From: CAYOXD01 sp964407825
GTDB taxonomy: Bacteria > Desulfobacterota > Desulfobacteria > Desulfobacterales > JAFDDL01
Length of the DNA: 12,386 bases
Assembly: GCA_964407825.1 (NCBI GenBank)
Contig: CAYOXD010000095.1
Location: 1 to 12,386 of the forward strand
Direction of reading: 5' to 3'
The notes under the pieces were generated by a model. It was given only the letters and a program-made list of their open reading frames with translations, made no database searches and was not told the origin of the DNA. Made by a program: the position numbers and the translations under genes. The number at the start of each line of letters is the position of its first letter. The first letter of the stretch is position 1. Positions 4,685 through 12,386 of the stretch are shown in pieces.

Positions 4685-6286
4685 ATGGCCCTGGACCGGA
4701 ATCGAATGCGGCGCTGGATAGGGACAGGCCTGGGCCTTGCCATCATTCTGATGGGGCTTCTGCCCTCGACCCTCCTCGGCGCGCAGGACATGCTCCGCAC
4801 CTTTGATTCCGCCGCCCGGTTGCTCCAAAGCGGTCACTCTACCGAGGCGCTGACGCTCTACCAGCGCATTGCGGATCATACGAGCGCACCCGAAGACGCC
4901 GCATGGGCCCTCCTGCTCAAAGCCACGGCCTTGAACCTGTACCTGAATCAACCGGCAAGGGCACTGGGGCTTCTCGAAACCATCCGCACCCGATACCCCC
5001 ACACCGCCGCCGCCCAGGAGGCCCTGTTTAACACGGGCATGATAGCGTACCAGCAGCGTGACTACCGTGGGGCAGCCGCCGATTTTTCCACGTATCTGGA
5101 TCGATATCCGGCCAGCGGCCGACGCAAATCCGCGGCGGACTGGCTGGCCGATGCCAGGGCAAAAGCCGCCGGCATGGCCGCCGCCAAGGCCCTCAGCCCC
5201 GAAGCCTATACCTCCCGGAGCCCCATTCGGGTTCTGATGGACCAGGGGGCTGGACGCATCAACATCACCGCCTCGGGCACCGTCTCCGTTTGCACCGGCG
5301 TATCGGACGATCCCCTGCATCCAGCGTCGCTGCGCCCCCTTGTTTTCACCCATTCCAGGGGCAAACTGTTCTTAAACGGACACCCCTTAAGCGCTCTTCG
5401 GTGCCGGGTAGAAACCAGGGGGGGCTTTCTTTGCCTCCACGGAATGCGCCTCCGGGGCGTGCTGAAAGTCGACCTGCAACCGGATGGGCTCCAGGTCATC
5501 AATCAGCTGCCCATTGAATCCTACCTTTACGGCATCATCGCCAAAGAGATGCCCAGCAACTGGCCCTCAAACGCGCTGGAGGCGCAGGCCGTGGCCTCCA
5601 GGACCTATGCCCTTTACATAAAAGCAAAAAACAGGTTCTTGCCCTTTGATCTTGATGCCACGACCGCATCTCAGGTATATGGGGGCTATGATGCCGAAAC
5701 CCCCCAGACCAACGCAGCAGTGGATGCCACCCGGGGGAGGGTCATGACCTACTCGGGCCAGCTGATCCTGGCCTATTTTCACGCCAACAGCGGGGGACAT
5801 ACGGAAAATGCACGCAATGTGTGGCGGTTGGATCTCCCCTATTTGAGGGGAGTGCCGGATCCTTTCAGCCGGGGGGTTCCAAACGGCCGATGGGACTATC
5901 CCCTCTCCTTCGCCCTGGCCTCCCGGCGGCTGAACCAGGCCGGGCTGGACATTGGGACCATCCATGCCATTGAGGTGTTGTCCCGATCGGCCTCGGGCCG
6001 GGTGCTCTCCCTAGGCCTGGATACAGACCGGGGGCAGACCGTCCTGTCTGCCAATCGATTCAGGATGCTGGTGGATGCCAAGGGGATCAAGAGCACCCTC
6101 TTCCACATCTTCCCGGGCCCCTCGGGGGTACGGCTCAGGGGCAGGGGAAACGGTCACGGGGTGGGAATGAGCCAGTGGGGTGCCTGCCGGATGGCCCAGG
6201 CCGGCTATTCGTTCATGGATATTCTTAAAACCTATTATCCGGGCATCTCGTTGAAAAGACTGGGCGAAGCATCCTTGGGCCGTTGA
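4685..6286 (+). CDS. SpoIID/LytB-domain protein with N-terminal membrane anchor or signal and TPR-like repeats
   Basis: A 533-residue exported or membrane-anchored cell-wall protein. Residues 9-33 form a basic start plus hydrophobic segment; about 36-160 are helical TPR-like repeats (for example LYQRIAD, AALFNTGMIAYQQRDYRGA-type units); about 180-525 are the SpoIID/LytB region. The signature GIIAKEMPSNWP (283-294) contains Glu288, corresponding to the catalytic Glu of Bacillus SpoIID. AYFHANSGGHTEN (363-375) and GNGHGVGMSQWGA (488-500) are also family-typical. SpoIID is a lytic transglycosylase acting on denuded glycan strands; relatives in non-sporulating bacteria probably remodel peptidoglycan during division. 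The TPR-like front end may bind partners. The ATG at 4685 lies 1 nt after nadK; the ORF could open at 4640, but that would overlap nadK. An identifiable Shine-Dalgarno is weak, consistent with coupling. Confidence 0.88.
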   Translation: MALDRNRMRRWIGTGLGLAIILMGLLPSTLLGAQDMLRTFDSAARLLQSGHSTEALTLYQRIADHTSAPEDAAWALLLKATALNLYLNQPARALGLLETIRTRYPHTAAAQEALFNTGMIAYQQRDYRGAAADFSTYLDRYPASGRRKSAADWLADARAKAAGMAAAKALSPEAYTSRSPIRVLMDQGAGRINITASGTVSVCTGVSDDPLHPASLRPLVFTHSRGKLFLNGHPLSALRCRVETRGGFLCLHGMRLRGVLKVDLQPDGLQVINQLPIESYLYGIIAKEMPSNWPSNALEAQAVASRTYALYIKAKNRFLPFDLDATTASQVYGGYDAETPQTNAAVDATRGRVMTYSGQLILAYFHANSGGHTENARNVWRLDLPYLRGVPDPFSRGVPNGRWDYPLSFALASRRLNQAGLDIGTIHAIEVLSRSASGRVLSLGLDTDRGQTVLSANRFRMLVDAKGIKSTLFHIFPGPSGVRLRGRGNGHGVGMSQWGACRMAQAGYSFMDILKTYYPGISLKRLGEASLGR

Positions 6287-6320
6287 AGCCCACCAGCCGC
6301 TTTAACATCAGGAAGGGCAA

Positions 6321-7022
6321 ATGAAAAAACCATCGCTGATATTTGTTTTTTTGCCAATCGCCCTTTTCATCGGTGCGGGGAGCGCCTTGGCCCAAGAGAT
6401 CCGGGTAAACATCCTGGAGGGCGAGGCATGGGTCTCCCAGGCGGGGCCAAACGCTGCGGAACAAGCCATCGATAAGGGCCAGCAGCTGGGACCAGGCCAG
6501 GTGATCCGAACCCAAGCCGGAGCAAAACTTGAACTCCTGGTTCCAGGCATCGGCATCCTTCGCCTGGGGCCATCGAGCGTGCTGCGGGTAACACCATCAC
6601 CAGTGGGGAGGCAGGCAGGCAGCGGCTCACCGGCGTGTGCGGTCCTTGTTTCGGGTAACCTCTGGGCCAATGCCGATATGGGAGACCATCAGGCGCCAAT
6701 GGCAATCGCCACCGGGACATGTCTGGCAAAAACCAAGAACGGCGTCTTTCGCATGACCGTCCACCCCGATCACACCCTCGAAGTGAGGGACTACGGGGGA
6801 ACCATCGAGGTCAGCGGAGTGAAGCCGCCGCCGGCCTCCTCCCCGAAAACAACGGCCCCGGCCACCTGGGAATACCAGCTGACCCTGCATACCAAAATAG
6901 TGGTGTGGTCCAACGGCAGGGCGACCCGCCCCTTCCGGTTCGTGGCCGAGGGGGATCTCACCCCCTGGGTCGAATGGAATCTCCAGCGGGATGGCGCCGC
7001 TGCCGGCCCCCCCTCCCCTTAG
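6321..7022 (+). CDS. Secreted FecR-domain protein
   Basis: A 233-residue protein beginning with a clear signal peptide (KK, hydrophobic core, cleavage likely after ALA at 22-24). Residues about 26-165 match the FecR-like domain: RVNILEGEAWV, then LGPGQVIRTQAGAKLELLVPG-type strands and LRLGPSSVLRV. In this family the domain is a beta-rich periplasmic module, found in the FecR signalling protein and in many stand-alone exported proteins of unknown role. No transmembrane segment or anti-sigma region is present, so it is not a classical FecR regulator. A proline and threonine-rich linker (about 168-181) leads to a short C-terminal segment. The ATG at 6321 has AGGAAGGG about 4 nt upstream and lies 34 nt after the SpoIID-type gene, so it completes the nadK operon. 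Confidence 0.82.
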   Translation: MKKPSLIFVFLPIALFIGAGSALAQEIRVNILEGEAWVSQAGPNAAEQAIDKGQQLGPGQVIRTQAGAKLELLVPGIGILRLGPSSVLRVTPSPVGRQAGSGSPACAVLVSGNLWANADMGDHQAPMAIATGTCLAKTKNGVFRMTVHPDHTLEVRDYGGTIEVSGVKPPPASSPKTTAPATWEYQLTLHTKIVVWSNGRATRPFRFVAEGDLTPWVEWNLQRDGAAAGPPSP

Positions 7023-7030
7023 CGTCTGCA

Positions 7031-7047
7031 TCGGAAATCCCTTCCGA
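7031..7047. terminator. Weak bidirectional hairpin between fecR-domain gene and metK
   Basis: TCGGAA (7031-7036) and TTCCGA (7042-7047) form a short inverted repeat in the 40-bp gap between two convergent genes. Position suggests a shared transcription end, but the stem is short and there is no T run on either strand. Confidence 0.25.
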
Positions 7048-7062
7048 CGGGGAACGATACCG

Positions 7063-8232
7063 CTAGAGGCCCACCTTTTCTCTGAGGGCGTCGGCCATGT
7101 GGGTGCTCTCCCACATGAATTCCGGTTCGGTTCTGCCGAAATGCCCGTATGCGGCCGTTTTTCTGAAAATCGGCCGGAGAAGATCCAGGTATTCGATGAT
7201 GGCGGCCGGCCGCAAATCGAAAAGCTCGACAACCGCCTGTTGGACGGCGCTCTTTGGAACCGTCCCCATTCCCATGAGATCCACCATGACCGATACGGGC
7301 TGCGCCACGCCGATGGCATAGGCGATCTGGACCTCGCATTTCTTGGAAATGCCCGCGGCAACGACATTCTTGGCGATATGCCGGGCCATATAGGATGCGC
7401 TCCGGTCCACTTTGGAGGGATCCTTGCCCGAAAAGCAGCCACCCCCATGGCTGCCCTGGCCCCCATAGGTGTCGACAATGATTTTCCGTCCGGTCAGCCC
7501 GCAATCCCCCATGGGACCACCGATAACGAATTTTCCCGTGGCATTGATAAAATACTTGGTATCCCCATCGGTCATCGGTCTGGGAATGACCTTTTTAATG
7601 ACCTCCTCCACGATCGCTTCCCTGAGTTCGCCATGGGTGACATCCGGAGTATGCTGGGCCGCGATGACCACCGTGTCCACCCGCTTGGGCATGCCGTTTT
7701 CGTATTCTATGGTCACCTGGGCCTTCCCATCCGGCCTCAGGAAATCCAGGGCGCCGTTCTTCCTGACCTTGGTCAGTCTCTGGCAGAGCTTGTGGGCATA
7801 CATGATGGGCATGGGCATCAGCTCCGGGGTTTCATCCGTTGCGAAACCGAACATCAAGCCCTGGTCGCCGGCCCCCTGCTCCTTGAACAGGCCCTCTCCC
7901 GCGTTGACACCGACGGCGATGTCCGGGGATTGCCGATCGATGCTGGTAAGAACCGAACAGGTCTGATAATCAAAGCCCATGCGAGAGGAATTATAACCGA
8001 TATCCTGGATGGTATCCCGCACGATCTGGGGAATATCCACATAGCAGTCCGTTGTGATCTCACCGGCAATAAAGGCCAGCCCGGTCGTGACCAGGGTCTC
8101 GCAGGCAACCCTGGCAGCCGTATCCTGACCAATAATAGCATCCAGAATCGAGTCGGAAATCGAGTCCGCCACCTTGTCCGGATGACCTTCCGTTACAGAT
8201 TCAGAGGTGAACAAATATTTTTCCTCGCTCAT
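7063..8232 (-). CDS. metK: S-adenosylmethionine synthetase
   Basis: A 389-residue methionine adenosyltransferase, which makes SAM from methionine and ATP with release of phosphate and diphosphate; active as a cytoplasmic tetramer. Family marks are SVTEGHPDK (12-20), the substrate-loop region GAGDQGLMFGFA (120-131) and the phosphate-binding GGGCFSGKDPSKVDRSA (263-279). In the last motif many bacteria have Ala where this protein has Cys268 region residue GGGC, a mild variation. Length is typical. The ATG at 8232-8230 follows AAGGAGAC by about 5 nt, and only 23 nt separate it from the stop of pyrB, so metK is probably read from the upstream pyr genes. There is no space for a SAM riboswitch in front of it. 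Confidence 0.98.
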   Translation of the reverse strand: MSEEKYLFTSESVTEGHPDKVADSISDSILDAIIGQDTAARVACETLVTTGLAFIAGEITTDCYVDIPQIVRDTIQDIGYNSSRMGFDYQTCSVLTSIDRQSPDIAVGVNAGEGLFKEQGAGDQGLMFGFATDETPELMPMPIMYAHKLCQRLTKVRKNGALDFLRPDGKAQVTIEYENGMPKRVDTVVIAAQHTPDVTHGELREAIVEEVIKKVIPRPMTDGDTKYFINATGKFVIGGPMGDCGLTGRKIIVDTYGGQGSHGGGCFSGKDPSKVDRSASYMARHIAKNVVAAGISKKCEVQIAYAIGVAQPVSVMVDLMGMGTVPKSAVQQAVVELFDLRPAAIIEYLDLLRPIFRKTAAYGHFGRTEPEFMWESTHMADALREKVGL

Positions 8233-8255
8233 GTATGTCTCCTTTTCAATCTCAT

Positions 8256-9194
8256 CTATTCGTCCTGGAGCAAAAGATACAGCAGCGCCATCCGGATGTA
8301 GAGGCCGTTTTGCGCCTGTTCGAAGTACCGGGCTCGCGGGTCTCCGTCCACCTCCTTGGGGATCTCGTTGACCCTCGGCAGCGGGTGCATGATGATGGCT
8401 TCGGGTTTCATCATCTGTACCTTTTCATAGGTCAGGATGTACTTGCCGACGGCGTTCTTGTATTCTTCGGGGTTGACGAAGCGCTCCTTTTGAATCCGCG
8501 TCATATAGACGCAGTCGGCGTTCGGCAGGACCTGTTCAAGTTCCTCCTGCGCCTCCCACCCCACCTGGTGCTTGTCGAGGTACTCCTTGATGTCATCCTC
8601 CATGCTGCATACGGGAGGCGATACGAAGCTGATGCGGACATCGTCGTACTTGGCGAGCAGGTAAGACAGGGACCGGACGGTACGCCCGTATTTCAAATCT
8701 CCCACCATGGCGATCTTGAGGCCGCTGATGCCCTGGAAATTATCCTGGATGGTATACAGATCCAAAAGGGCCTGGGTGGGATGCTGGCCCGCACCGTCAC
8801 CTGCGTTGATGACCGGAATATCAGAAGCTTCGGCGGCTCGTTTCGCGCTGCCGGCCTCATGGTGGCGCATCACGATGATGTCGGCATACCCGTTGATGAC
8901 CCGGGTCGAATCGTAGAGGCTCTCCCCCTTTGCGGCACTGGAAAATTCCTTGGCGTTTTCGGTGGTGATGATCTTTCCGCCCAGCCGGGTCATGGCACTT
9001 TCAAAGGAAAAGCGCGTCCGGGTGGAGGGCTCGTAAAAAACGGAGGCCATGATCTTGTTTTCAAGAACCCGGGCATAGGGATTTTGACCCGCCAAGGCCG
9101 CCTTCATGGCATCTGCCGTGTGAAAGACGACGTCCAGCAACTCCCGGTCAAACTGCTGCGCTTCACACACATGTTTCAGATCAAACCTTCTCAT
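8256..9194 (-). CDS. pyrB: Aspartate carbamoyltransferase catalytic subunit
   Basis: A 312-residue catalytic chain of ATCase, joining carbamoyl phosphate and aspartate in the second step of UMP synthesis. The carbamoyl-phosphate loop SVFYEPSTRTRFSFESA (51-67), the HPTQALLDLYT motif (138-148), MVGDLKYGRTVRSL (163-176) and the late MHPLPRVNEI (269-278) are all present, so the enzyme should be active. I start at ATG 9194-9192, preceded by GGAGGG with about 8 nt spacing; 35 further in-frame residues upstream have no family resemblance. No pyrI regulatory-subunit gene is in the window. The gene follows pyrC with a 192-bp gap and precedes metK by 23 nt. Confidence 0.97.
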   Translation of the reverse strand: MRRFDLKHVCEAQQFDRELLDVVFHTADAMKAALAGQNPYARVLENKIMASVFYEPSTRTRFSFESAMTRLGGKIITTENAKEFSSAAKGESLYDSTRVINGYADIIVMRHHEAGSAKRAAEASDIPVINAGDGAGQHPTQALLDLYTIQDNFQGISGLKIAMVGDLKYGRTVRSLSYLLAKYDDVRISFVSPPVCSMEDDIKEYLDKHQVGWEAQEELEQVLPNADCVYMTRIQKERFVNPEEYKNAVGKYILTYEKVQMMKPEAIIMHPLPRVNEIPKEVDGDPRARYFEQAQNGLYIRMALLYLLLQDE

Positions 9195-9386
9195 CCGTAC
9201 GCCCTCCTGCCCGTTCAAGTTTAAAACATATGGCACCGTTTCCTTGCCAATGCAATACCAAAGCCCGCACGGGCCAGAGCGAATTTGCGCCAATGGCACC
9301 GGAAAGCCTCTCGTTGTCGTTGTCGAAAGATAGTTGAAATTCGGTCACGAACTGCCCATTGTCGATCGGCCCTCGAGTCACTGGTT
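9195..9386. other. Gap between pyrC and pyrB
   Basis: This 192-bp stretch lies between two minus-strand pyrimidine genes. Near the pyrB ribosome binding site it has a small inverted repeat (TGGCA 9231-9235, TGCCA 9245-9249), and CGGTGCCAT on the minus strand occurs twice, once in this repeat and once about 55 bp farther upstream. I found no convincing promoter, no clear pyrimidine attenuator and no terminator with a T run. Short open frames crossing it look non-coding. Confidence 0.4.
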
Positions 9387-10739
9387 CTACACTCGCCCCG
9401 CCGGGTCGCTGGAAAACTGCAATCTCATTCCTGCCGGTTCCGGGTCCACCCGGCTCTCATGAAATGCCAGGTGGCCCGACACCAAGGTCGCCCTTACCGT
9501 AGAGGAAAACCGATGGCCTGAAAAAGGGCTCCACCCGCACCTATAGAGGCAGGTGGCATCATCGGCCACGGCGGGTCGGTGGAGATCCACCAGTACCAGA
9601 TCCGCCCAGTAGCCCTCCCGGATATGCCCCCTGTCGGGGATTTGGAACAACCGGGCAGGCCCATGGGCGATTTTCTCAGCGATCAGGGGCAGAGAGAATC
9701 GGCCCTCGTGATAGTGCTCGAGGATGCAGGGCAGGGCATGCTGCACCACGGGCAGTCCGGAGGGGGCCTTGAGGTACGGGGCCCTTTTTTCCGCAAGGGT
9801 GTGGGGGGCGTGATCGGTGCCGATGACATCGATTCTGCCCGAAACGACCGCCTGGATCAGGGCCTCCCGGTCCTTGGCGGTTTTAATGGCCGGATTGCAC
9901 TTGATCAGCGTTCCCCTTGCCGCGTAGTCCGCCTCCGAGAAAAACAGATGGTGCACACAGGCCTCCGCCGTGATTCGTTTGTCGCCAAGGGGCCCCTCCG
10001 GCAGGAGCGCCATCTCCGCGGCCGTGGTCAGGTGGAGCAGATGTAGGCGTGCGCCCGTGGATTTTGCCAGGGACACGGCCAGGGACGAAGACCGATAGCA
10101 GGCCGCCCCGCTTCGGATCTCCGGGTGAGCACTCACGGGGATTTGATCGGCGTATCGTCGCCGAAGGCGATCCTCGTTTTCGAGGATGGTGGCCGTGTCT
10201 TCGCAGTGGGCCGCGATGAGGGTCGGCGCGGCCGAAAAGACGGCCTCGAGGGCCCGGGGCGCCTCCACCAGCAGGTTGCCCGTGGAGGCGCCCATGAACA
10301 GCTTTACGCCGCAGGCGCGGCCCGGCTCAAGGGCCTTTATTTCCTCGATATTGTTGTTGGATGCCCCCATATAGAAGGCATAGTTCGCAAAGGAGCGTCC
10401 CCGGGCCAGGCAATATTTCTCATCGAGCCGTGCCCGGTCGAGGGTGGGCGGCAGGGTGTTGGGCATCTCCATATAGCTCGTAATCCCGCCGGCTACCGCC
10501 GCCCGGGATTCCGAGTAAATATCGCCCTTGTGGGTCAGGCCGGGTTCACGGAAATGCACGTGGTCGTCAATCATTCCCGGCAGCAGGGCCGCGCCGGCGG
10601 CATCAATCCGGATATCCGCCGGTCGACCGCCCAGATCCTTTCCGATGGCTTCGATGCGGCCATTTTGGATCCACAGATCCCCAGGCCGGACCGTTCCGTC
10701 CGTCACAATGGCGGCATTCAGGATGGCAATCCGTTGCAT
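9387..10739 (-). CDS. pyrC: Dihydroorotase
   Basis: A 450-residue amidohydrolase closing carbamoyl aspartate to dihydroorotate, the third step of UMP synthesis. The binuclear metal site is visible: His60 and His62 in DDHVHFREPG, the Lys146 expected to be carboxylated in GVKLFMGAST, His178 in AAHCED, His236 in LLHLTT and Asp309 in GTDHAPHTLAEK. The KLFMGASTGN form with the HFREPGLTHKGD block is the long dihydroorotase type rather than the short E. coli-type PyrC; related hydantoinase or allantoinase activity is unlikely with pyrB next door. The ATG at 10739-10737 follows GAGGAGAG. The N-terminal MQRIAILNAAIVTDG strand pattern fits the start of the beta-sandwich domain. It lies 60 nt downstream of the GalT-like gene and is probably cotranscribed with pyrB. 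Confidence 0.95.
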   Translation of the reverse strand: MQRIAILNAAIVTDGTVRPGDLWIQNGRIEAIGKDLGGRPADIRIDAAGAALLPGMIDDHVHFREPGLTHKGDIYSESRAAVAGGITSYMEMPNTLPPTLDRARLDEKYCLARGRSFANYAFYMGASNNNIEEIKALEPGRACGVKLFMGASTGNLLVEAPRALEAVFSAAPTLIAAHCEDTATILENEDRLRRRYADQIPVSAHPEIRSGAACYRSSSLAVSLAKSTGARLHLLHLTTAAEMALLPEGPLGDKRITAEACVHHLFFSEADYAARGTLIKCNPAIKTAKDREALIQAVVSGRIDVIGTDHAPHTLAEKRAPYLKAPSGLPVVQHALPCILEHYHEGRFSLPLIAEKIAHGPARLFQIPDRGHIREGYWADLVLVDLHRPAVADDATCLYRCGWSPFSGHRFSSTVRATLVSGHLAFHESRVDPEPAGMRLQFSSDPAGRV

Positions 10740-10757
10740 CCGCTCTCCTCTGTCCGA

Positions 10758-10772
10758 AGGGGGAGGCCCCCT
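10758..10772. repeat. Short G/C hairpin between GalT-like gene and pyrC
   Basis: AGGGGG and CCCCCT flank a 3-base loop in the 60-bp gap ahead of pyrC. It has no T run on either side. It could slow or end transcripts of the upstream gene or protect an mRNA end, or be incidental. Confidence 0.3.
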
Positions 10773-10799
10773 GAGTCTTAGGCGCTTCCGACCGTCAGC

Positions 10800-12386
10800 T
10801 CATGCCGGCTCCACATGGCGTCGGCACGCGGCCGCGAAATCTTCCGGATAGTGACCGTTGATCCAACGAAGCTGGGCTTCACTGAAGGCACCCGGGGATT
10901 CGGGTAACCGTGGCAGAAAGATGTACAGGAGCCGCTGGTCCGTATCCGGTTCGTCGAACCGTTTGCCGGACTCGAAGGTGGTGATCAGCCGCGCTCCCAG
11001 GGCCGAGAGCGCCCTGACGGCAACCCACATCGCTCGGTCCAGGCACCGGCGGGTCTCGGCATCGGCCTCCAGAATGTTCCCAACGGGCTTCAGGGTCATC
11101 AAATTCAGCTCCCACTGGGAGGTCTGGGCCTTAGGGACGAAGACCATGCAATGGGCATCCTCGTAAACAATGAGACTGCTCTCGGCGGATTTGGCCCTGT
11201 CCATCCGACGGTTACTCCGGATCGCCATAATATAGCGATCGAAAAATCGCTCGCCGGTCATCCGGAAATATTCCCGTGCAAAGGCCTGAACCTGATCCCC
11301 GCAGGCATAGGAGGATAGGGTACCAGCGGGCCCCCGGGCCGACCTAGCGGGTACCTCCGCCGGCAGCAGGGCGAACTGCTGGTGGATCTGCTGGTGCGAG
11401 GCATGGAGCCGATAGTGGCTCGGCGCGTAATCGAAACCAAAATTCCATCCCCACAGGGTGGCGGTAAACGGCGGCGGCCCGTCTTTTCCGGGATCGGCCA
11501 AATGATCCCGGATCTTTTCCCGAAGCGTTTCCAGCTCGGCAATGGAAAGGGCCCGACGCGTGGCCGGCAGCGAGATCCCCAGGGCGCCGGCAAGGCCCGC
11601 ATAAGCCCGCTGATAATACAGGTGGCGCAGACCCGTCATGTCCGCGACGCTCAGATCCGCAATGCGATAGCGGATACTGTCCTGGGCCATATTCGCCGCA
11701 AAGTGGCCCCAGGGGATATAGCTGTTGCCCCGGTGGTACTCCCACACATGACTTCTTCCGCCGGCGCCCAGATGCTCCCCCACGATTTCGCTGCCTCCCT
11801 GGACCCCCGGGCGCAGCACCATTACCTCCCGATAGGCGTCCGGTAGGTGGGGGTTGTTGGCCGTCACCTCGAACAGCGTCCGATCCCGGATAAGGGGCCG
11901 CATCCCCCCATCCGCCCCCTGCTCGTATACCAGCCCCACCGGCACACCGGTCGTGGGGTCCCGTTCGAACTCACAGCTGAGGGCCGCCAGGGTCATCAGG
12001 TCCGCAGGATCCGTGGAATTGGCAGCAAGGGCCAGCTGAAGGGGGGGGGGTAGGTTCTGGAAAATCGGAACGTTTCCCTCCTCATCCGCCGCTGGATGCC
12101 GGCGCCACCGGTCAAGGGTTCGGGTGAAAGAGACATCCTGCTGAGCAGGCAAGCCGATGCGCTCCGGTGCCCGGGCCCTCTCATCTGCCCAGCGCTTCAG
12201 GATGTAAGTGGTTCCCCGAAAGGGAAAGGGGTTTGCGATCTCATAGACCCTATCGCCCGGCGCCACAGGCACGGAGCCTTCTGGGAAATTAGCCCGATTC
12301 GTCACTTCCCGGCCGTCCAGGGCCGCGCCCAGGGGTCGAATAAAGTCATTTTCGCGTAAATTTTCCACAGTGTAAACAGGTGAATG
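10800..12386 (-). CDS. Divergent GalT/HIT-superfamily protein, putative nucleotidyl transferase, 5' end outside window
   Basis: The frame stays open to the right edge. A GTG at 12368-12366 gives 522 residues, but no ribosome binding site precedes it, so the true start may be beyond the window. Numbering from that GTG, SHQQIHQQ (324-331) aligns with the SNPHPHGQ active site of GalT: His329 matches the nucleotidylated His and Gln331 the conserved Gln, while the other GalT His is Gln327. About 70 residues later VYEDAHCMVFVPKAQTSQWE (401-420) parallels the GalT segment TEHWLAVVPYWAAWPFE, in the same order and spacing. The metal-binding HAHFYP of GalT is replaced by LLYIFLP. The first 300 residues I cannot assign, apart from a NPFPF near 46-50. 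I infer a transferase or phosphorylase acting on a nucleotide; the substrate is unknown. A ten-base G run (12041-12050) codes for prolines 107-109. Confidence 0.7.
   Translation of the reverse strand, partial: HSPVYTVENLRENDFIRPLGAALDGREVTNRANFPEGSVPVAPGDRVYEIANPFPFRGTTYILKRWADERARAPERIGLPAQQDVSFTRTLDRWRRHPAADEEGNVPIFQNLPPPLQLALAANSTDPADLMTLAALSCEFERDPTTGVPVGLVYEQGADGGMRPLIRDRTLFEVTANNPHLPDAYREVMVLRPGVQGGSEIVGEHLGAGGRSHVWEYHRGNSYIPWGHFAANMAQDSIRYRIADLSVADMTGLRHLYYQRAYAGLAGALGISLPATRRALSIAELETLREKIRDHLADPGKDGPPPFTATLWGWNFGFDYAPSHYRLHASHQQIHQQFALLPAEVPARSARGPAGTLSSYACGDQVQAFAREYFRMTGERFFDRYIMAIRSNRRMDRAKSAESSLIVYEDAHCMVFVPKAQTSQWELNLMTLKPVGNILEADAETRRCLDRAMWVAVRALSALGARLITTFESGKRFDEPDTDQRLLYIFLPRLPESPGAFSEAQLRWINGHYPEDFAAACRRHVEPA

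Noticed and set aside
8233..8255. Possible SAM riboswitch in front of metK
   Set aside because: The gap is only 23 nt and is filled by the ribosome binding site.
6991..8301. Open frame of 436 codons on the plus strand opposite metK
   Set aside because: It is the mirror of a strongly supported metK gene; the sequence shows no family resemblance and has the His, Gly and Asp-rich make-up usual for antisense frames in G+C-rich DNA.
8235..9224. Open frame of 329 codons on the plus strand opposite pyrB
   Set aside because: Antisense shadow of pyrB, with no recognisable domain and no ribosome binding site of note.
9195..9386. Pyrimidine attenuator or PyrR-binding leader ahead of pyrB
   Set aside because: Only a 5-bp inverted repeat is present, with no terminator T run and no conserved PyrR-site pattern that I can recognise.

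Overview
The window looks like chromosomal DNA of a G+C-rich (by eye about 58-60%) anaerobic bacterium, most likely a Desulfobacterota-type sulfate reducer or syntroph. The pointers are a ferredoxin-type 2-oxoacid oxidoreductase operon in the order delta-alpha, a FNR-type TTGAT-N4-ATCAA box, paired small heat-shock proteins, and the divergent character of otherwise ordinary housekeeping proteins. This placement is an inference. I see no tRNA, rRNA, CRISPR array or intact insertion sequence.

Left part (1-1703, all minus strand). The front of a korDA(BC)-type operon runs off the left edge (alpha subunit truncated). About 25 bp upstream of korD lies a 141-bp palindromic, MITE-like element (895-1035) that carries a perfect FNR-type box. 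Before it comes a 211-residue protein that I read as two ribbon-helix-helix modules in tandem plus a helical tail, probably a DNA-binding regulator.

Middle part (1704-3822). An AT-rich divergent promoter region separates the regulator from a plus-strand pair of Hsp20 chaperone genes. A stem-loop, a short perfect palindrome and a cold-shock-domain gene follow. A small minus-strand cysteine-rich protein meets the cold-shock gene tail to tail, with a 20-bp overlap. A second divergent gap (3623-3822) carries a plausible promoter for the next operon.

Right-middle part (3823-7022, plus strand). nadK, a SpoIID/LytB-type cell-wall gene and a secreted FecR-domain gene form a tight transcription unit (gaps of 1 and 34 nt). 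It is convergent with metK.

Right part (7063-12386, minus strand). Transcription runs from a divergent GalT/HIT-superfamily gene (5' end beyond the window) through pyrC (dihydroorotase) and pyrB (aspartate carbamoyltransferase) to metK (SAM synthetase). PyrB and PyrC catalyse consecutive steps of UMP synthesis. The neighbouring GalT-like protein keeps the histidine that is nucleotidylated in GalT, so it may use a uridine nucleotide, but this is unproven.

The least ordinary items are the palindromic element with its FNR-type box in front of korD, the tandem ribbon-helix-helix protein, and the GalT-like gene with a 10-base homopolymer tract. I did not find a clear new multi-gene system.
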